A DNA stretch of 64,000 bases from Pseudomonas putida (GCF_003228315.1 NZ_CP029693.1:5552501-5616500), one strand, 5' to 3'. Counted from the stretch's first letter, positions 8,841 through 17,802 are shown. Translations and numbers: made by a program. Notes: generated by a model not told the origin, from the letters alone.

Positions 8841-9488
8841 ATGACCAAGGCCCTGGCTGATATGCGCCGCGATTACACCCGTGATGGCCTGACCGAGGCG
8901 CAAGCCCCGACCGAGCCCTTCGCGCTGTTCCATCAATGGTTCGCCGACGCGGTGAAAACCGAGCAGGCACCGGTGGAAGCCAACGCCATGACCTTGGCCA
9001 CTGTCGACCAGGACGGTCGACCGCATTGCCGCATCCTGCTGCTCAAGGGGCTGGATGCGCAGGGTTTCACGTTCTTCACCAACTATGACAGTGCCAAGGG
9101 CCAGCACCTGGCCGCGAACCCGTTTGCGGCCATGACCTTTTTCTGGCCGACCCTGGAGCGTCAGGTGCGCATCGAAGGGCGGGTGGTGAAGGTCACGCCT
9201 GAAGAGTCCGATGCCTACTATCAGGTTCGCCCACTGGGCAGTCGCCTCGGGGCCTGGGCTTCACCGCAAAGCCGGGTGATTGCCGATCGCGCCGAGCTGG
9301 AAGCGCTGCTCAAGGACACCGAGCAACGTTTCAGCGACAGCCAGCCTCATTGCCCTGAGCACTGGGGCGGGTATCGACTGCTGCCGGAGCGCATCGAGTT
9401 CTGGCAGGGGCGTGCGAGCCGCCTGCACGATCGCCTGAACTACCGTCAGCAGGGCGCCAACTGGATTCTTGAACGTCTGGCACCCTAA
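8841..9488 (+). CDS. pdxH: Pyridoxamine 5'-phosphate oxidase PdxH
   Basis: This FMN-dependent enzyme oxidises pyridoxamine- or pyridoxine-5'-phosphate to PLP, the last step of vitamin B6 synthesis and salvage. At 215 residues it has the usual family length. Recognisable blocks are the N-terminal MRRDYTRDGL, the FMN/substrate region RILLLKGLDAQGFTFFTNYD, YYQVRPLGSRLGAWAS, and the C-terminal signature EFWQGRASRLHDR. An AAGGAA Shine-Dalgarno sequence precedes the ATG. Confidence 0.96.
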   Translation: MTKALADMRRDYTRDGLTEAQAPTEPFALFHQWFADAVKTEQAPVEANAMTLATVDQDGRPHCRILLLKGLDAQGFTFFTNYDSAKGQHLAANPFAAMTFFWPTLERQVRIEGRVVKVTPEESDAYYQVRPLGSRLGAWASPQSRVIADRAELEALLKDTEQRFSDSQPHCPEHWGGYRLLPERIEFWQGRASRLHDRLNYRQQGANWILERLAP

Positions 9489-9493
9489 GCAGT

Positions 9494-9730
9494 CTACCGA
9501 TCGGGATAACCTGCTGCGGCGGCCTCGAGCCACTGCGGCAGGTCCCGACGCTTGATCTTTTGCGCTTGAGCGTTCGCCAGTTGCTGGAGCATGAACGCTT
9601 TTTTGCGTTCGTCGCTGCCAGCGAGCGCCAATGCCAGATCGCGATCCATCCAGCGTTTGATCCGCACGTACAACCACCAATGGAAGTACAGCCCGGCGAC
9701 GGTCGTGATGAAAATGATAAAGTAATCCAT
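9494..9730 (-). CDS. Small membrane-anchored hypothetical protein
   Basis: The 78-residue product has one N-terminal hydrophobic helix (MDYFIIFITTVAGLYFHWWLYVRI) followed by a charged cytoplasmic-type tail (KRWMDRDLALALAGSDERK). It is convergent with pdxH, with stops 5 bases apart, and a similar small gene occupies this place in other pseudomonads (PA1050-like, from memory). No function is recognised. Confidence 0.7.
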   Translation of the reverse strand: MDYFIIFITTVAGLYFHWWLYVRIKRWMDRDLALALAGSDERKKAFMLQQLANAQAQKIKRRDLPQWLEAAAAGYPDR

Positions 9731-9895
9731 GAAAATCCTCGGCCAACGGCGCAGATTGCCGAATTTACCGCTAGTGTGTGGGAATTCGCCAAGCGCCTGT
9801 ACTGGAACTGAATAAAACCATCTTTATCCGGGCGATGCCGTGACAGGCGTCAAGCCGCGGGTTTTAATGATTACCTGTCCTTTGGAGTTGATGCT

Positions 9896-10360
9896 ATGCG
9901 TAAGTCTGTTCTGCTGGTTGCTTCCTTTTCCACGATGGCGATGTTGCTCACTGGCTGCCAATCGAGCCTGACCGGTGACTCCTACTCCCGTGACGAAGCG
10001 CGTCGCGTGCAGACCATTCGCATGGGCACCATCGAAGCGTTGCGTCCGGTGAAAATCGAGGGCACCAAGACTCCGATCGGTAGCGTCGCCGGTGCAGCGG
10101 TGGGTGGCGTTGGCGGCAGCGCCATCGGTGGCGGCAAAGGCAGCATCGTTGCTGCGGTCATCGGTGCAGTTGCCGGCGGTCTGGTGGGTTCGGCGGCCGA
10201 AGAAGGCCTGACCCGTACCCAGGGCGTCGAAATCACCGTGCGCGAGGACGACGGCAGCATGCGCGCCTACGTGCAACAGGTTCAGGAAAACGAAGTGTTC
10301 CGTGTTGGCGAGCGTGTACGAATTTCCACCGTCGATGGCACTAGCCGCGTTTCGCACTAA
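9896..10360 (+). CDS. SlyB/17-kDa antigen-like outer-membrane lipoprotein
   Basis: The protein has 154 residues and a lipobox (MAMLLTGC, Cys21). A glycine-zipper two-helix segment follows at about 62-106 (GSVAGAAVGGVGGSAIGGGK, then AAVIGAVAGGLVGSAAEEG). A small C-terminal beta domain (TQGVEITVREDDGSMRAYVQQ) completes it. This is the layout of the SlyB/PcP/17-kDa surface antigen family, outer-membrane lipoproteins that respond to envelope stress and low magnesium in enterobacteria. A Shine-Dalgarno TTTGGAG precedes the ATG. An intrinsic terminator follows. Confidence 0.85.
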   Translation: MRKSVLLVASFSTMAMLLTGCQSSLTGDSYSRDEARRVQTIRMGTIEALRPVKIEGTKTPIGSVAGAAVGGVGGSAIGGGKGSIVAAVIGAVAGGLVGSAAEEGLTRTQGVEITVREDDGSMRAYVQQVQENEVFRVGERVRISTVDGTSRVSH

Positions 10361-10378
10361 GCGGCAACACGGATAAAG

Positions 10379-10418
10379 AAAACCCCGATCAGGTGACTGA
10401 TCGGGGTTTTGTTTTTTT
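10379..10418. terminator. Bidirectional intrinsic terminator
   Basis: A perfect 12-bp stem (AACCCCGATCAG with its complement, loop GTGA, 10381-10408) is flanked by AAAGA on the left and a T-run on the right. It sits between the convergent slyB-like and nhaA genes. Confidence 0.9.
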
Positions 10419-10436
10419 CGGGGCGTGTCGCCCGGC

Positions 10437-11624
10437 CTACGCGGGTTGCAGCACTTTCTTGCGACTGGCCATCGCCGTGACCGCATAACCGATCAATGCC
10501 GCCATGATCGAACCGGTGAGAATCCCCATCCTGTCCATGCCGGCGTATTCGCTGGCGCCCGGTACGAAGGCCAGGGAGCCAACGAACAGGCTCATGGTGA
10601 AACCGATGCCGCAGAGGATCGCCACGCCCAGCACCTGGCCCCAGTTCGCGCCCTGGGGCAGGGCGGCGATGCCGGTTTTCACCGCCAGCCAGGTCAGGCC
10701 GAATACACCGACGGTCTTGCCCAGCAGCAGGCCGATCGCAATGCCCATCGGCACGTAGTGCGTGAAGCTTTCGGCGGTAACGCCGCTCAGGGACAGGCCG
10801 GCATTGGCAAAGGCGAACAGCGGCAGGATGCCGTAGGCCACCCACGGATGCAGCGCATGCTCCAAAGTCAGCAGCGGCGACTGCTCCGCGTTTCGGGTGC
10901 GCAGGGGAATGCAGAAGGCCAGTGTCACGCCGGCCAGCGTGGCGTGCACGCCGCTCTTGAGCACGCAGACCCAGAGGATCAGGCCGACGATCATGTACGG
11001 TCCGAGCTTGACCACACCGAGCCGATTCATGCCGATCAGCGCCGCTATGCAGGCCGCGGCCAGCGCCAGGGACAGGGTGGACAGGGCGCCGGAATAGAAG
11101 ATCGCGATGATGATGATTGCGCCCAGATCGTCGATGATCGCCAGGGTCATCAGGAACAGTTTCAACGACACCGGAACCCGTTTGCCCAGCAGCGCCAGTA
11201 CGCCGAGGGCGAAGGCAATGTCGGTGGCCGTCGGGATGGCCCAGCCATCCAGAGCCGGCGGGTTGTCACGGTTGAGGAACCAGTAGATCAATGCCGGCAC
11301 CACCATGCCGCCGATGGCTGCGGCGCCGGGCAGGACGATTTGCGATGGCTTGGACAGTTGGCCGTCGAGGACTTCACGCTTCACTTCCAGGCCGATCAGC
11401 AGGAAAAACAACGCCATCAGGCCGTCGTTGATCCACAACAGCAGCGGCTTGGCGATTTTCAGCGCGCCGATTTGCGCCACGACAGGCGTGTCCAACAAAC
11501 CGTTGTACAGCCAGGACAGTGAGGAGTTGTTGATGATTAGAGCCAGAACGGCTGCGGCGATCAGCAGCAGGCCGCTGGCAGCTTCCAGCTGAAAGAAACG
11601 TGTGAAAGTGCTACGCAGAGGCAA
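10437..11624 (-). CDS. nhaA: Na+/H+ antiporter NhaA
   Basis: NhaA is an inner-membrane antiporter that expels Na+ or Li+ in exchange for 2 H+. The protein has 395 residues and about 12 membrane helices. It carries the functional motifs ATDIAFALGVLALL (the Asp equivalent to E. coli D133) and IIDDLGAIIIIAIFY (the D163/D164 pair). The conserved LGKTVGVFG segment carries the helix-10 Lys. The gene stands alone, with a terminator beyond its 3' end. Confidence 0.95.
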   Translation of the reverse strand: MPLRSTFTRFFQLEAASGLLLIAAAVLALIINNSSLSWLYNGLLDTPVVAQIGALKIAKPLLLWINDGLMALFFLLIGLEVKREVLDGQLSKPSQIVLPGAAAIGGMVVPALIYWFLNRDNPPALDGWAIPTATDIAFALGVLALLGKRVPVSLKLFLMTLAIIDDLGAIIIIAIFYSGALSTLSLALAAACIAALIGMNRLGVVKLGPYMIVGLILWVCVLKSGVHATLAGVTLAFCIPLRTRNAEQSPLLTLEHALHPWVAYGILPLFAFANAGLSLSGVTAESFTHYVPMGIAIGLLLGKTVGVFGLTWLAVKTGIAALPQGANWGQVLGVAILCGIGFTMSLFVGSLAFVPGASEYAGMDRMGILTGSIMAALIGYAVTAMASRKKVLQPA

Positions 11625-11694
11625 GGTTCGCTCTCCATCGATAAGGTCAAAAGGTGGGACACCCTAACCCGTGCCCTTAGTTGTTAAAACAAAA

Positions 11695-11716
11695 GTTATA
11701 TTCTTTTTTGTTATAT
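11695..11716. promoter_or_regulatory. AT-rich CysB-like candidate site
   Basis: An AT-rich block with two GTTATAT copies around TTCTTTTTT lies between nhaA and the cysteine-synthase-like gene. Read on the minus strand it gives ATAACAAAAAAGAATATAAC, which resembles sulfur-regulated CysB sites of pseudomonads as I remember them. This is inference from resemblance only. Confidence 0.3.
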
Positions 11717-11863
11717 GTCGTTACAGAACGCCCCGGCCTTACCGACCTGAGCCTAGCAGTTGCCGGGCGTATTGAACCCCAGCTGTACCTGTGCGCGATG
11801 TAGGTTTAATCCTAAGCTTGACGTTTGAGTCAGACTCCCGCCGATACAACGAGAACAATTGCC

Positions 11864-12958
11864 ATGAGCGACAACCGACAGTGGGCCCGCGAAGCCATCC
11901 GGATCATCGAAGCCGACTTCCAGCGTAGCGCCGACACCCACCTGATCCCTTTGCCACTGCCGGGCTTTCCGGGCATCGAGTTGTATTTCAAGGATGAGTC
12001 GAGCCATCCCACCGGCAGCCTCAAGCACCGCCTGGCTCGCTCATTGTTCCTTTATGCGCTGTGTAACGGCTGGCTCAAGCCCGGCGCGCCGGTGATCGAA
12101 GCCTCCAGCGGTTCGACGGCGATTTCCGAGGCGTACTTCGCCCGGTTGCTGGGAGTGCCATTCATTGCAGTGGTGCCCGCCAGCACTTCCAAGGAAAAGA
12201 TCGCGCAGATCGCCTTCTACGGTGGCCAGACTCACCTGGTGAACGATCCAACGCAGATCTACGCCGAATCCGAGCGCCTGGCGCGGGAACACGACGGGCA
12301 TTTCATCGACCAGTTCACCTATGCGGAGCGCGCCACCGACTGGCGGGCGAACAACAACATCGCCGAATCGATCTTTCAGCAGATGCGTTTTGAGAAGCAC
12401 CCGGAGCCGAGCTGGCTGATCTCAAGCCCGGGCACCGGCGGCACCACGGCTACCCTGGGACGTTATGTGCGCTATCGCCAGCATTGCACCCGTGTGCTGT
12501 GTGCCGATGCCGAACGTTCGGTGTTCTTCGATTACTACCAGACTGGCGATGCCAGCCTGCGCCTGGACCATGGCTCGCGTATCGAAGGCATTGGCCGGCC
12601 ACGGGTGGAAGCCTCGTTCCTGCCCAAGGTGATCGATGCGATGGTCAAGGTGCCGGACGCGTTATCGCTGGCCGCCATGCACTACCTGGCCGAACGACTG
12701 GGGCGGCATGTCGGTGGATCGAGCGGCACCAACCTGATCGGTGCCCTGATGGCTGCGCAACAGATGGCGGCAGCGGGGGAGACGGGGTCGATCGTGGCCA
12801 TCCTGTGCGACAGCGGTGAGCGTTACGCCACGACTTACTACGATCAGAAATGGCTCAAGGCCGAGGGGTATGAGTTGAGTGGTTTGATGGCGGCCGTTGC
12901 TGCAACGGTCGAGCGCGGTGAGCCGCTGCCGGCGAGTGTGTTGCGGGCCAATATCTGA
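11864..12958 (+). CDS. PLP-dependent cysteine synthase / cysteine desulfhydrase-like enzyme
   Basis: The 364-residue protein has the fold-type II PLP architecture of cysteine synthases. The PLP lysine lies in PTGSLKHR, the asparagine-loop equivalent is EASSGSTAISEAY (so SGST replaces the usual SGNT), and the phosphate-binding loop is SPGTGGTTAT. A C-terminal SSGTNLIGAL block positions the pyridine ring. The altered substrate loop sets it apart from CysK/CysM and resembles Cds1-type L-cysteine desulfhydrases and other lyases. The exact reaction is unknown. I chose the ATG at 11864 over a TTG 39 bases upstream. Confidence 0.7.
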   Translation: MSDNRQWAREAIRIIEADFQRSADTHLIPLPLPGFPGIELYFKDESSHPTGSLKHRLARSLFLYALCNGWLKPGAPVIEASSGSTAISEAYFARLLGVPFIAVVPASTSKEKIAQIAFYGGQTHLVNDPTQIYAESERLAREHDGHFIDQFTYAERATDWRANNNIAESIFQQMRFEKHPEPSWLISSPGTGGTTATLGRYVRYRQHCTRVLCADAERSVFFDYYQTGDASLRLDHGSRIEGIGRPRVEASFLPKVIDAMVKVPDALSLAAMHYLAERLGRHVGGSSGTNLIGALMAAQQMAAAGETGSIVAILCDSGERYATTYYDQKWLKAEGYELSGLMAAVAATVERGEPLPASVLRANI

Positions 12959-12970
12959 AGTCGGACACTC

Positions 12971-13068
12971 CCCTGTAGGAGCAAGGCTTGCCCGCGATGG
13001 CGGTGGATCAGTCAACAATTCTGTTGAACTTGATTCCGCCATCGCGGGCAAGCCTTGCTCCTACAGGG
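12971..13068. repeat. REPIN (inverted REP pair, GCAAGGCTTGC type)
   Basis: Two 33-base arms (12971-13003 and 13036-13068) are perfect inverted copies with the TAGGAGCAAGGCTTGCCCGC core. The loop can add a short inner stem (TCAACA/TGTTGA). The pair lies between two convergent genes. Confidence 0.92.
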
Positions 13069-13093
13069 TTTTGTGCTGTTTCGAGGGCTGCGG

Positions 13094-14707
13094 TCAGGCT
13101 TCGAGGCCCAGGATGTCGCGCGCCACAGCCTCGGCAATGCGAATCCCGTCCACACCCGCCGACAGAATCCCTCCCGCGTAACCCGCGCCTTCCCCGGCCG
13201 GGAACAGACCCTTCACGTTCAGGCTCTGCATCGACTCATTGCGGGTGATCCGCAGGGGCGACGAGGTACGGGTTTCGATCCCGGTCAACACCGCATCGTG
13301 CAGTGAGTAACCGCGAATCTGCTTCTCGAAGGCTGGCAAGGCTTCGCGAATGGCCTCGATGGCGAAGGCCGGCAAGGCCAATGCCAGATCACCCAGGGCA
13401 ACCCCGGGCTTGTAGGACGGTTCAACGCTGCCCAGCTCGGTGGACGGCTTGCCGGCGATGAAGTCGCCGACCAGTTGCGCCGGCGCTTCGTAATTGCTGC
13501 CACCCAGGACAAAGGCGTGGGATTCCAGGCGTTCCTGCAACTCGATCCCGGCCAGCGGGCCACCCGGATAGTCGACTTCCGGGCTGATGCCGACGACGAT
13601 CCCTGAGTTGGCGTTGCGCTCGTTCCGCGAGTATTGGCTCATGCCATTGGTCACCACGCGGTTCGGCTCGGACGTGGCCGCCACCACCGTGCCGCCCGGG
13701 CACATGCAGAAGCTGTAGACCGAACGGCCGTTCTTGGCGTGGTGCACCAGCTTGTAGTCGGCGGCGCCGAGTTTCGGGTGGCCGGCGTATTTGCCCAGGC
13801 GCGCCCGGTCGATCAGCGACTGCGGGTGCTCGATACGAAAGCCTACCGAGAACGGCTTGGCTTCCATGTACACACCACGGCCGTGGAGCATGCGGAAGGT
13901 GTCCCGGGCACTGTGGCCGAGGGCCAGGATCACGTGTTTCGAATGAATCTGCTCGCCGCCATCGAGTTCGACGCCCACCAGTTGGCCGTCTTCGATCAAC
14001 ACATCGGTCACCCGCTGCTGGAAGCGCACTTCGCCGCCCAGGGCACGGATTTCCTCACGCATGGTTTCCACGACACCGGTCAGACGGAATGTACCGATGT
14101 GCGGTTTGCTGACGTAGAGGATTTCTTCCGGCGCACCGGCCTTGACGAACTCGTGCAGGACCTTGCGACCGATGAATTTCGGATCCTTGATCTGGCTGTA
14201 GAGCTTGCCGTCGGAGAACGTCCCCGCGCCGCCTTCGCCGAACTGCACGTTGGACTCGGGGTTGAGCACGCTCTTGCGCCACAGGCCCCAAGTGTCCTTG
14301 GTGCGCTGGCGCACATCAGGGCCGCGTTCGAGGATGATCGGCTTGAAACCCATCTGTGCCAGCAACAACCCGGCGAAAATCCCGCAGGGGCCGAAGCCGA
14401 CCACCACCGGGCGCGTGCTCAGGTCAGCCGGCGCCTGGCCGACCATTTTGTAGCTGACATCCGGGGCCACGTTGACGTTACGGTCATCGGCGAACTTGCG
14501 CAGTACCGCGGCCTCATCGCGAACGTTGAGGTCGATGGTGTAGATGAAGCACAGCTCGGAAGACTTTTTGCGCGCATCGTAGCTGCGCTTGAACAAGGTG
14601 AAGTCGAGCAAGTCATCGCTGGCGATGCCCAGGCGCTGCACGATGGCAGGGCGCAGGTCTCCATCGGGATGGTCGATCGGCAGCTTGAGTTCGGTGATTC
14701 GTAACAT
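13094..14707 (-). CDS. FAD-dependent oxidoreductase (COG2509-like)
   Basis: The 537-residue protein has an N-terminal domain of about 85 residues with FTLFKRSYDARKK, followed by a Rossmann dinucleotide fold (VVVGFGPCGIFAGLLLAQMG, about 101-120; GFGPCG fits GxGxxG). The acidic end of strand 2 is in ILERG. Further family blocks are FGEGGAGTFSDGKLYSQIKD and, near the C terminus, GLFPAGEGAGYAGGILSAGVDG (split here: GLFPAGEGAGYAG, GILSAGVDG). It belongs to the widespread uncharacterised NAD(P)/FAD-dependent dehydrogenases. The substrate is unknown. Confidence 0.8.
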   Translation of the reverse strand: MLRITELKLPIDHPDGDLRPAIVQRLGIASDDLLDFTLFKRSYDARKKSSELCFIYTIDLNVRDEAAVLRKFADDRNVNVAPDVSYKMVGQAPADLSTRPVVVGFGPCGIFAGLLLAQMGFKPIILERGPDVRQRTKDTWGLWRKSVLNPESNVQFGEGGAGTFSDGKLYSQIKDPKFIGRKVLHEFVKAGAPEEILYVSKPHIGTFRLTGVVETMREEIRALGGEVRFQQRVTDVLIEDGQLVGVELDGGEQIHSKHVILALGHSARDTFRMLHGRGVYMEAKPFSVGFRIEHPQSLIDRARLGKYAGHPKLGAADYKLVHHAKNGRSVYSFCMCPGGTVVAATSEPNRVVTNGMSQYSRNERNANSGIVVGISPEVDYPGGPLAGIELQERLESHAFVLGGSNYEAPAQLVGDFIAGKPSTELGSVEPSYKPGVALGDLALALPAFAIEAIREALPAFEKQIRGYSLHDAVLTGIETRTSSPLRITRNESMQSLNVKGLFPAGEGAGYAGGILSAGVDGIRIAEAVARDILGLEA

Positions 14708-14802
14708 GGCGGGATCCGGTTCGCGGGGCGCACAACTGCGCCAGGGCGTTTGAAGCCGGCGATTATAAGCCGCAAAGACCGGGTCCCGTGAGGCCTAAAC
14801 GA

Positions 14803-15462
14803 TCAGTCGTCGCGCGAACCGCCGAAATACCCGCAGCCGCGTTGCACCTGGCCGTTGATACGCAACTCGGCGCTCATGTGCTGGACGCTGCCGCTGTCGG
14901 CACAGCGTTGTGGGGCGACCCACAGTTCGATGTGCTGATTGTTGGCTTCGGTGCTGAGGTTGAAGCGGCCATCGCCCAGTTGCTCTTCGACATAGGGCAC
15001 CGCCAAAGGAGGCTGGCCGGCGCGGTCAATGACCATGCCTTTGCCGCTGACACTCACTTTCCATTCAGGGCTGTGACCGGCAGCACGCAGGATCAGCTTT
15101 TTGAAATCGGGGTCTTCACAGGCATTGCCCGAGCGCTGGACGCGGTAAAGCTTTTCGAGGTCCAGTTGCCCTTCGCCGGAGCCGGTCACGATTCTCCCAC
15201 GCACGTCGGCAAACAGTTGTCCTTTGGCATCGGCCAGGCTCGCGGCCTGCTGAAGGACGCTGGTGCCACCGGTGTCGTTGACCGCATAACGCTGTTGCTG
15301 GCCGCAGGGCTGGAACAGCAGCTTGCCATCGGCGGCGCTCAGTTGGCCCTGCATGCGGGTCTGGCCAGCGTGGGAGGCGCTTTCCCGGGAGCCGTCGAAC
15401 AACTGGCAGGCCGCGAACAGGGGGAGCAGGGCAACAACGACTAAGGAACGGACAACACGCAT
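14803..15462 (-). CDS. COG3650-type putative lipoprotein
   Basis: The 219-residue product starts with a signal sequence and lipobox (LLPLFAAC, Cys about 19). A central region is followed by a C-terminal beta-rich domain (WKVSVSGKGMVIDRAG, then RCADSGSVQHMSAELRING). This resembles the COG3650/META-like lipoproteins of pseudomonads, whose role is unknown. The start at 15462 (MRVVRS) was preferred to the in-frame ATG 18 bases further upstream because it has a GGAGA Shine-Dalgarno sequence at proper spacing. Confidence 0.7.
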   Translation of the reverse strand: MRVVRSLVVVALLPLFAACQLFDGSRESASHAGQTRMQGQLSAADGKLLFQPCGQQQRYAVNDTGGTSVLQQAASLADAKGQLFADVRGRIVTGSGEGQLDLEKLYRVQRSGNACEDPDFKKLILRAAGHSPEWKVSVSGKGMVIDRAGQPPLAVPYVEEQLGDGRFNLSTEANNQHIELWVAPQRCADSGSVQHMSAELRINGQVQRGCGYFGGSRDD

Positions 15463-15636
15463 CTTGGGGTCTCCTGACAAGTGCCGCCACGTTACGCAGA
15501 CTGACCGTTCATCACAACCCGCGAGTGGGATTTGTCGGGGTGCGATGTCGTGCAGGACAGATTCGGCTTTACTTCAGGCGTCAGAGAAAAAGGGGTTGGG
15601 AGTACCCTTGTCGGCCTTTTCGTTACAGGAGGTGTT

Positions 15637-16005
15637 ATGAGGGGATCAGGCAAACTGATTTTTGCGGCATTGGGAATGATGATGGTGCTGCCCTGTGTCG
15701 CAGCCGAATTCGACTTTTCGTCCAGTTCGGACTTCACCGAAATAAACCTTGAGTTGAAACAGATCGATGATCCGAATCCGCAGGCCATCATGCTCAAGGT
15801 CATGTTGAGCCATGACGCGCAGCGCCGGCTGGAGCAGGTGTCGAGTCGAGCCATACATGAGCGCTTGCGGTTATCCATCAACGGCATAGAGGTGTCGAAC
15901 TCGACGATTCAATCGGCAATCAAGGGGCCCGGCATGATGATATCCGTACCGCGCGAGATCGCCCGGGACCTGCTACCCACACTACTGGAACCGTCGGCGT
16001 CCTGA
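15637..16005 (+). CDS. Small exported hypothetical protein
   Basis: The 122-residue product has a signal peptide (MRGSGKLIFAALGMMMVLPCVAA, cleavage before EFDF). The mature part has about 100 residues with no cysteine and no recognised domain. Motifs such as INLELKQIDDPNPQAIMLKV and INGIEVSNSTIQSAI suggest a small alpha/beta periplasmic fold. The start at 15637 is supported by a strong AGGAGG seven bases upstream; the longer frame from 15532 would bury the signal peptide. Function unknown. Confidence 0.7.
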   Translation: MRGSGKLIFAALGMMMVLPCVAAEFDFSSSSDFTEINLELKQIDDPNPQAIMLKVMLSHDAQRRLEQVSSRAIHERLRLSINGIEVSNSTIQSAIKGPGMMISVPREIARDLLPTLLEPSAS

Positions 16006-16040
16006 TGCGACGCTGAGCCAGCGCCGCATTCAGTGACTGC

Positions 16041-16637
16041 TCAGATGTGAAAGGTCTGACCGGTCTGCAGGCCTTCGACACTTTTCGCGTAGGCCAATGC
16101 CACATCGGCCGCCGGAACCGGTTTGAAACCACGGAAGTACGGCGCGTATTTGCCCATGGCTTCGACCAGCACGTTGGGGCTGATCGAGTTCACGCGCAGG
16201 CCGCGCGGCAATTCGATGGCGGCGGCGCGGACGAAGCTGTCCAGCGCGCCATTGACCAGTGCCGCCGAGGCGCCGCTGCGAATCGGGTCGTGGCTCAGCA
16301 CACCGGTGGTGAGGGTGAACGAGGCGCCGTCGTTGGCGAACTCGCGACCAATCAACACCAGATTGACCTGGCCCATTAGCTTGTCTTTCAGGCCCAGGGC
16401 AAAACTCTCTTCGGTCATTTCAGCCAATGGGGCGAAGGTGACGTTGCCGGCGGCGCAGATCAGCGCGTCGAACTTGCCGGTTTGCTCGAACAGTTTGCGA
16501 ATCGAGGCGCTGTCGCTGATATCCACCTGGAAATCACCGCTTTTGCGGCCGATACGCACGATTTCGTGGCGTTGGGACAGTTCCTTGTCGATGGCCGAAC
16601 CGATGGTGCCGCCTGCACCGATCAAAAGAATTTTCAT
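16041..16637 (-). CDS. Atypical short-chain dehydrogenase/reductase
   Basis: The 198-residue Rossmann protein begins MKILLIGAGGTIGSAIDKEL, whose GAGGTIG gives the SDR cofactor motif. The mid-strand CAAGN segment (the NNAG equivalent) and a TLTTGVLSHDPI segment are also present. Where classical SDRs carry Y-x-x-x-K, this protein reads SGASAALVNGALDSF, so the catalytic Tyr is missing. It resembles the short (about 200-residue) SDRs of the PRK07578 type. GGAGGAAC precedes the start. It is transcribed divergently from the LysR gene, its probable regulator. Confidence 0.8.
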   Translation of the reverse strand: MKILLIGAGGTIGSAIDKELSQRHEIVRIGRKSGDFQVDISDSASIRKLFEQTGKFDALICAAGNVTFAPLAEMTEESFALGLKDKLMGQVNLVLIGREFANDGASFTLTTGVLSHDPIRSGASAALVNGALDSFVRAAAIELPRGLRVNSISPNVLVEAMGKYAPYFRGFKPVPAADVALAYAKSVEGLQTGQTFHI

Positions 16638-16742
16638 GCTGCCGTTCCTCCAGTGGTTTGAATGTGGGTTCAGTTTAGAGTGGTTTTTTCCACTGATAAG
16701 CGCGCTAATAGGCAACCTTTGGTTTTCTATTGGAAACAATCC

Positions 16743-17651
16743 ATGAGTGAAATGGATGATCTGGCGGCGTTTGCGGTGTTGGTTGAAGTGGGTAGTTTTA
16801 CCTTGGCCGCGCAACAGCTCGGCTGCAGCAAAGGGCAGTTGTCCAAGCGCATCAGCCAGCTGGAAACGCAGTTTTCCGTGGTGTTGCTGCAGCGCACCAC
16901 CCGGCGTTTGAGCCTGACAGCGGCAGGCGCGGCATTGTTGCCGCAAGCCCAGGCGCTCGTAGTGCAGGTGGAGCGGGCGCGTCAGGCGCTGGCGCGGTTG
17001 AAGGACGACATGGCCGGTCCCGTGCGCATGACGGTTCCGGTGTCGCTGGGGGAAACTTTCTTCGATGGTTTGCTGCTGGAGTTCTCCGCCAAATACCCCC
17101 AAGTGCAGATCGAACTGGAGCTCAACAACAGTTACCGCGAACTGTCCCGCGACGGATTCGATCTGGCGATCCGCGCCGACGTCGCCAGTGACCAGCGATT
17201 GGTGGCGCGCCCACTGTTGGCCTGGCACGAAATGACCTGCGCCAGCCCGGCCTATCTGGAGCAATACGGTGAGCCGCAGACACCTCAGGCGTTGGCCGAG
17301 CACCGCTGCCTGCTCAACAGCCACTACAGCGGCCGCGAGGAATGGCTTTACCACCAGCAGCACGAGTTGTTGCGTGTGCGCGTTTCCGGGCCGTTTGCCA
17401 GCAACCATTACAGCCTGCTGAAGAAAGCGGCGCTGGCTGGCGCGGGGATTGCCCGCTTGCCGTCGTACCTGCTGCCACAGGAATTGGCTGACGGACGATT
17501 GCGCTGGCTCCTGCGCGATTATCAGACCCGGAGCATGCCGATGTACCTGGTGCATCCGTATCAGGGCGGCTTGCCGAAACGCACGCAGGTGCTGGCGGAT
17601 TATTTGATGGGGTGGTTCAAGCGCAGTGGGGAGGCGTTGGATCGACTATAG
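16743..17651 (+). CDS. LysR-family transcriptional regulator
   Basis: The 302-residue protein has an N-terminal winged HTH (MDDLAAFAVLVEVGSFTLAA, then CSKGQLSKRISQLE and RTTRRLSLT). An effector-binding domain follows at about 90-295 (GPVRMTVPVSLGETFFDGLL). The class closest in feel is the CrgA/AaeR-like LysR group. It is divergent from the SDR gene across a 105-base intergenic region, the usual arrangement in which LysR controls its neighbour and itself. The effector is unknown. The ATG at 16743 was chosen because it starts the HTH directly. Confidence 0.85.
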   Translation: MSEMDDLAAFAVLVEVGSFTLAAQQLGCSKGQLSKRISQLETQFSVVLLQRTTRRLSLTAAGAALLPQAQALVVQVERARQALARLKDDMAGPVRMTVPVSLGETFFDGLLLEFSAKYPQVQIELELNNSYRELSRDGFDLAIRADVASDQRLVARPLLAWHEMTCASPAYLEQYGEPQTPQALAEHRCLLNSHYSGREEWLYHQQHELLRVRVSGPFASNHYSLLKKAALAGAGIARLPSYLLPQELADGRLRWLLRDYQTRSMPMYLVHPYQGGLPKRTQVLADYLMGWFKRSGEALDRL

Positions 17652-17663
17652 ATCGTCACACAA

Positions 17664-17771
17664 CCCCTGTAGGAGCGAGCCTGCTCGCGATGGACGTTAA
17701 CGATGACGCGGGCTGCCTGAATCAGCGCGGCGCTCTCTGGTTCTTCGCGAGCAGGCTCGCTCCTACAGGGG
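17664..17771. repeat. REPIN (inverted REP pair, GCGAGCCTGCTCGC type)
   Basis: The arms 17664-17693 and 17745-17771 are inverted copies of TAGGAGCGAGCCTGCTCGCG with a 51-base loop. They lie between the convergent lysR and livF genes. Confidence 0.92.
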
Positions 17772-17802
17772 ATCCTGACGGTTGGCGAGGTTGTGGCAGA
17801 CA

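Noticed and set aside
7827..9107. 426-codon minus-strand frame across the OmpA lipoprotein and pdxH genes
   Set aside because: Antisense to two clear genes and without recognisable features.
17664..17771. Could the repeated hairpins be a CRISPR array?
   Set aside because: The units are inverted pairs at scattered loci without regular spacers or cas genes; they are REP/REPIN elements.
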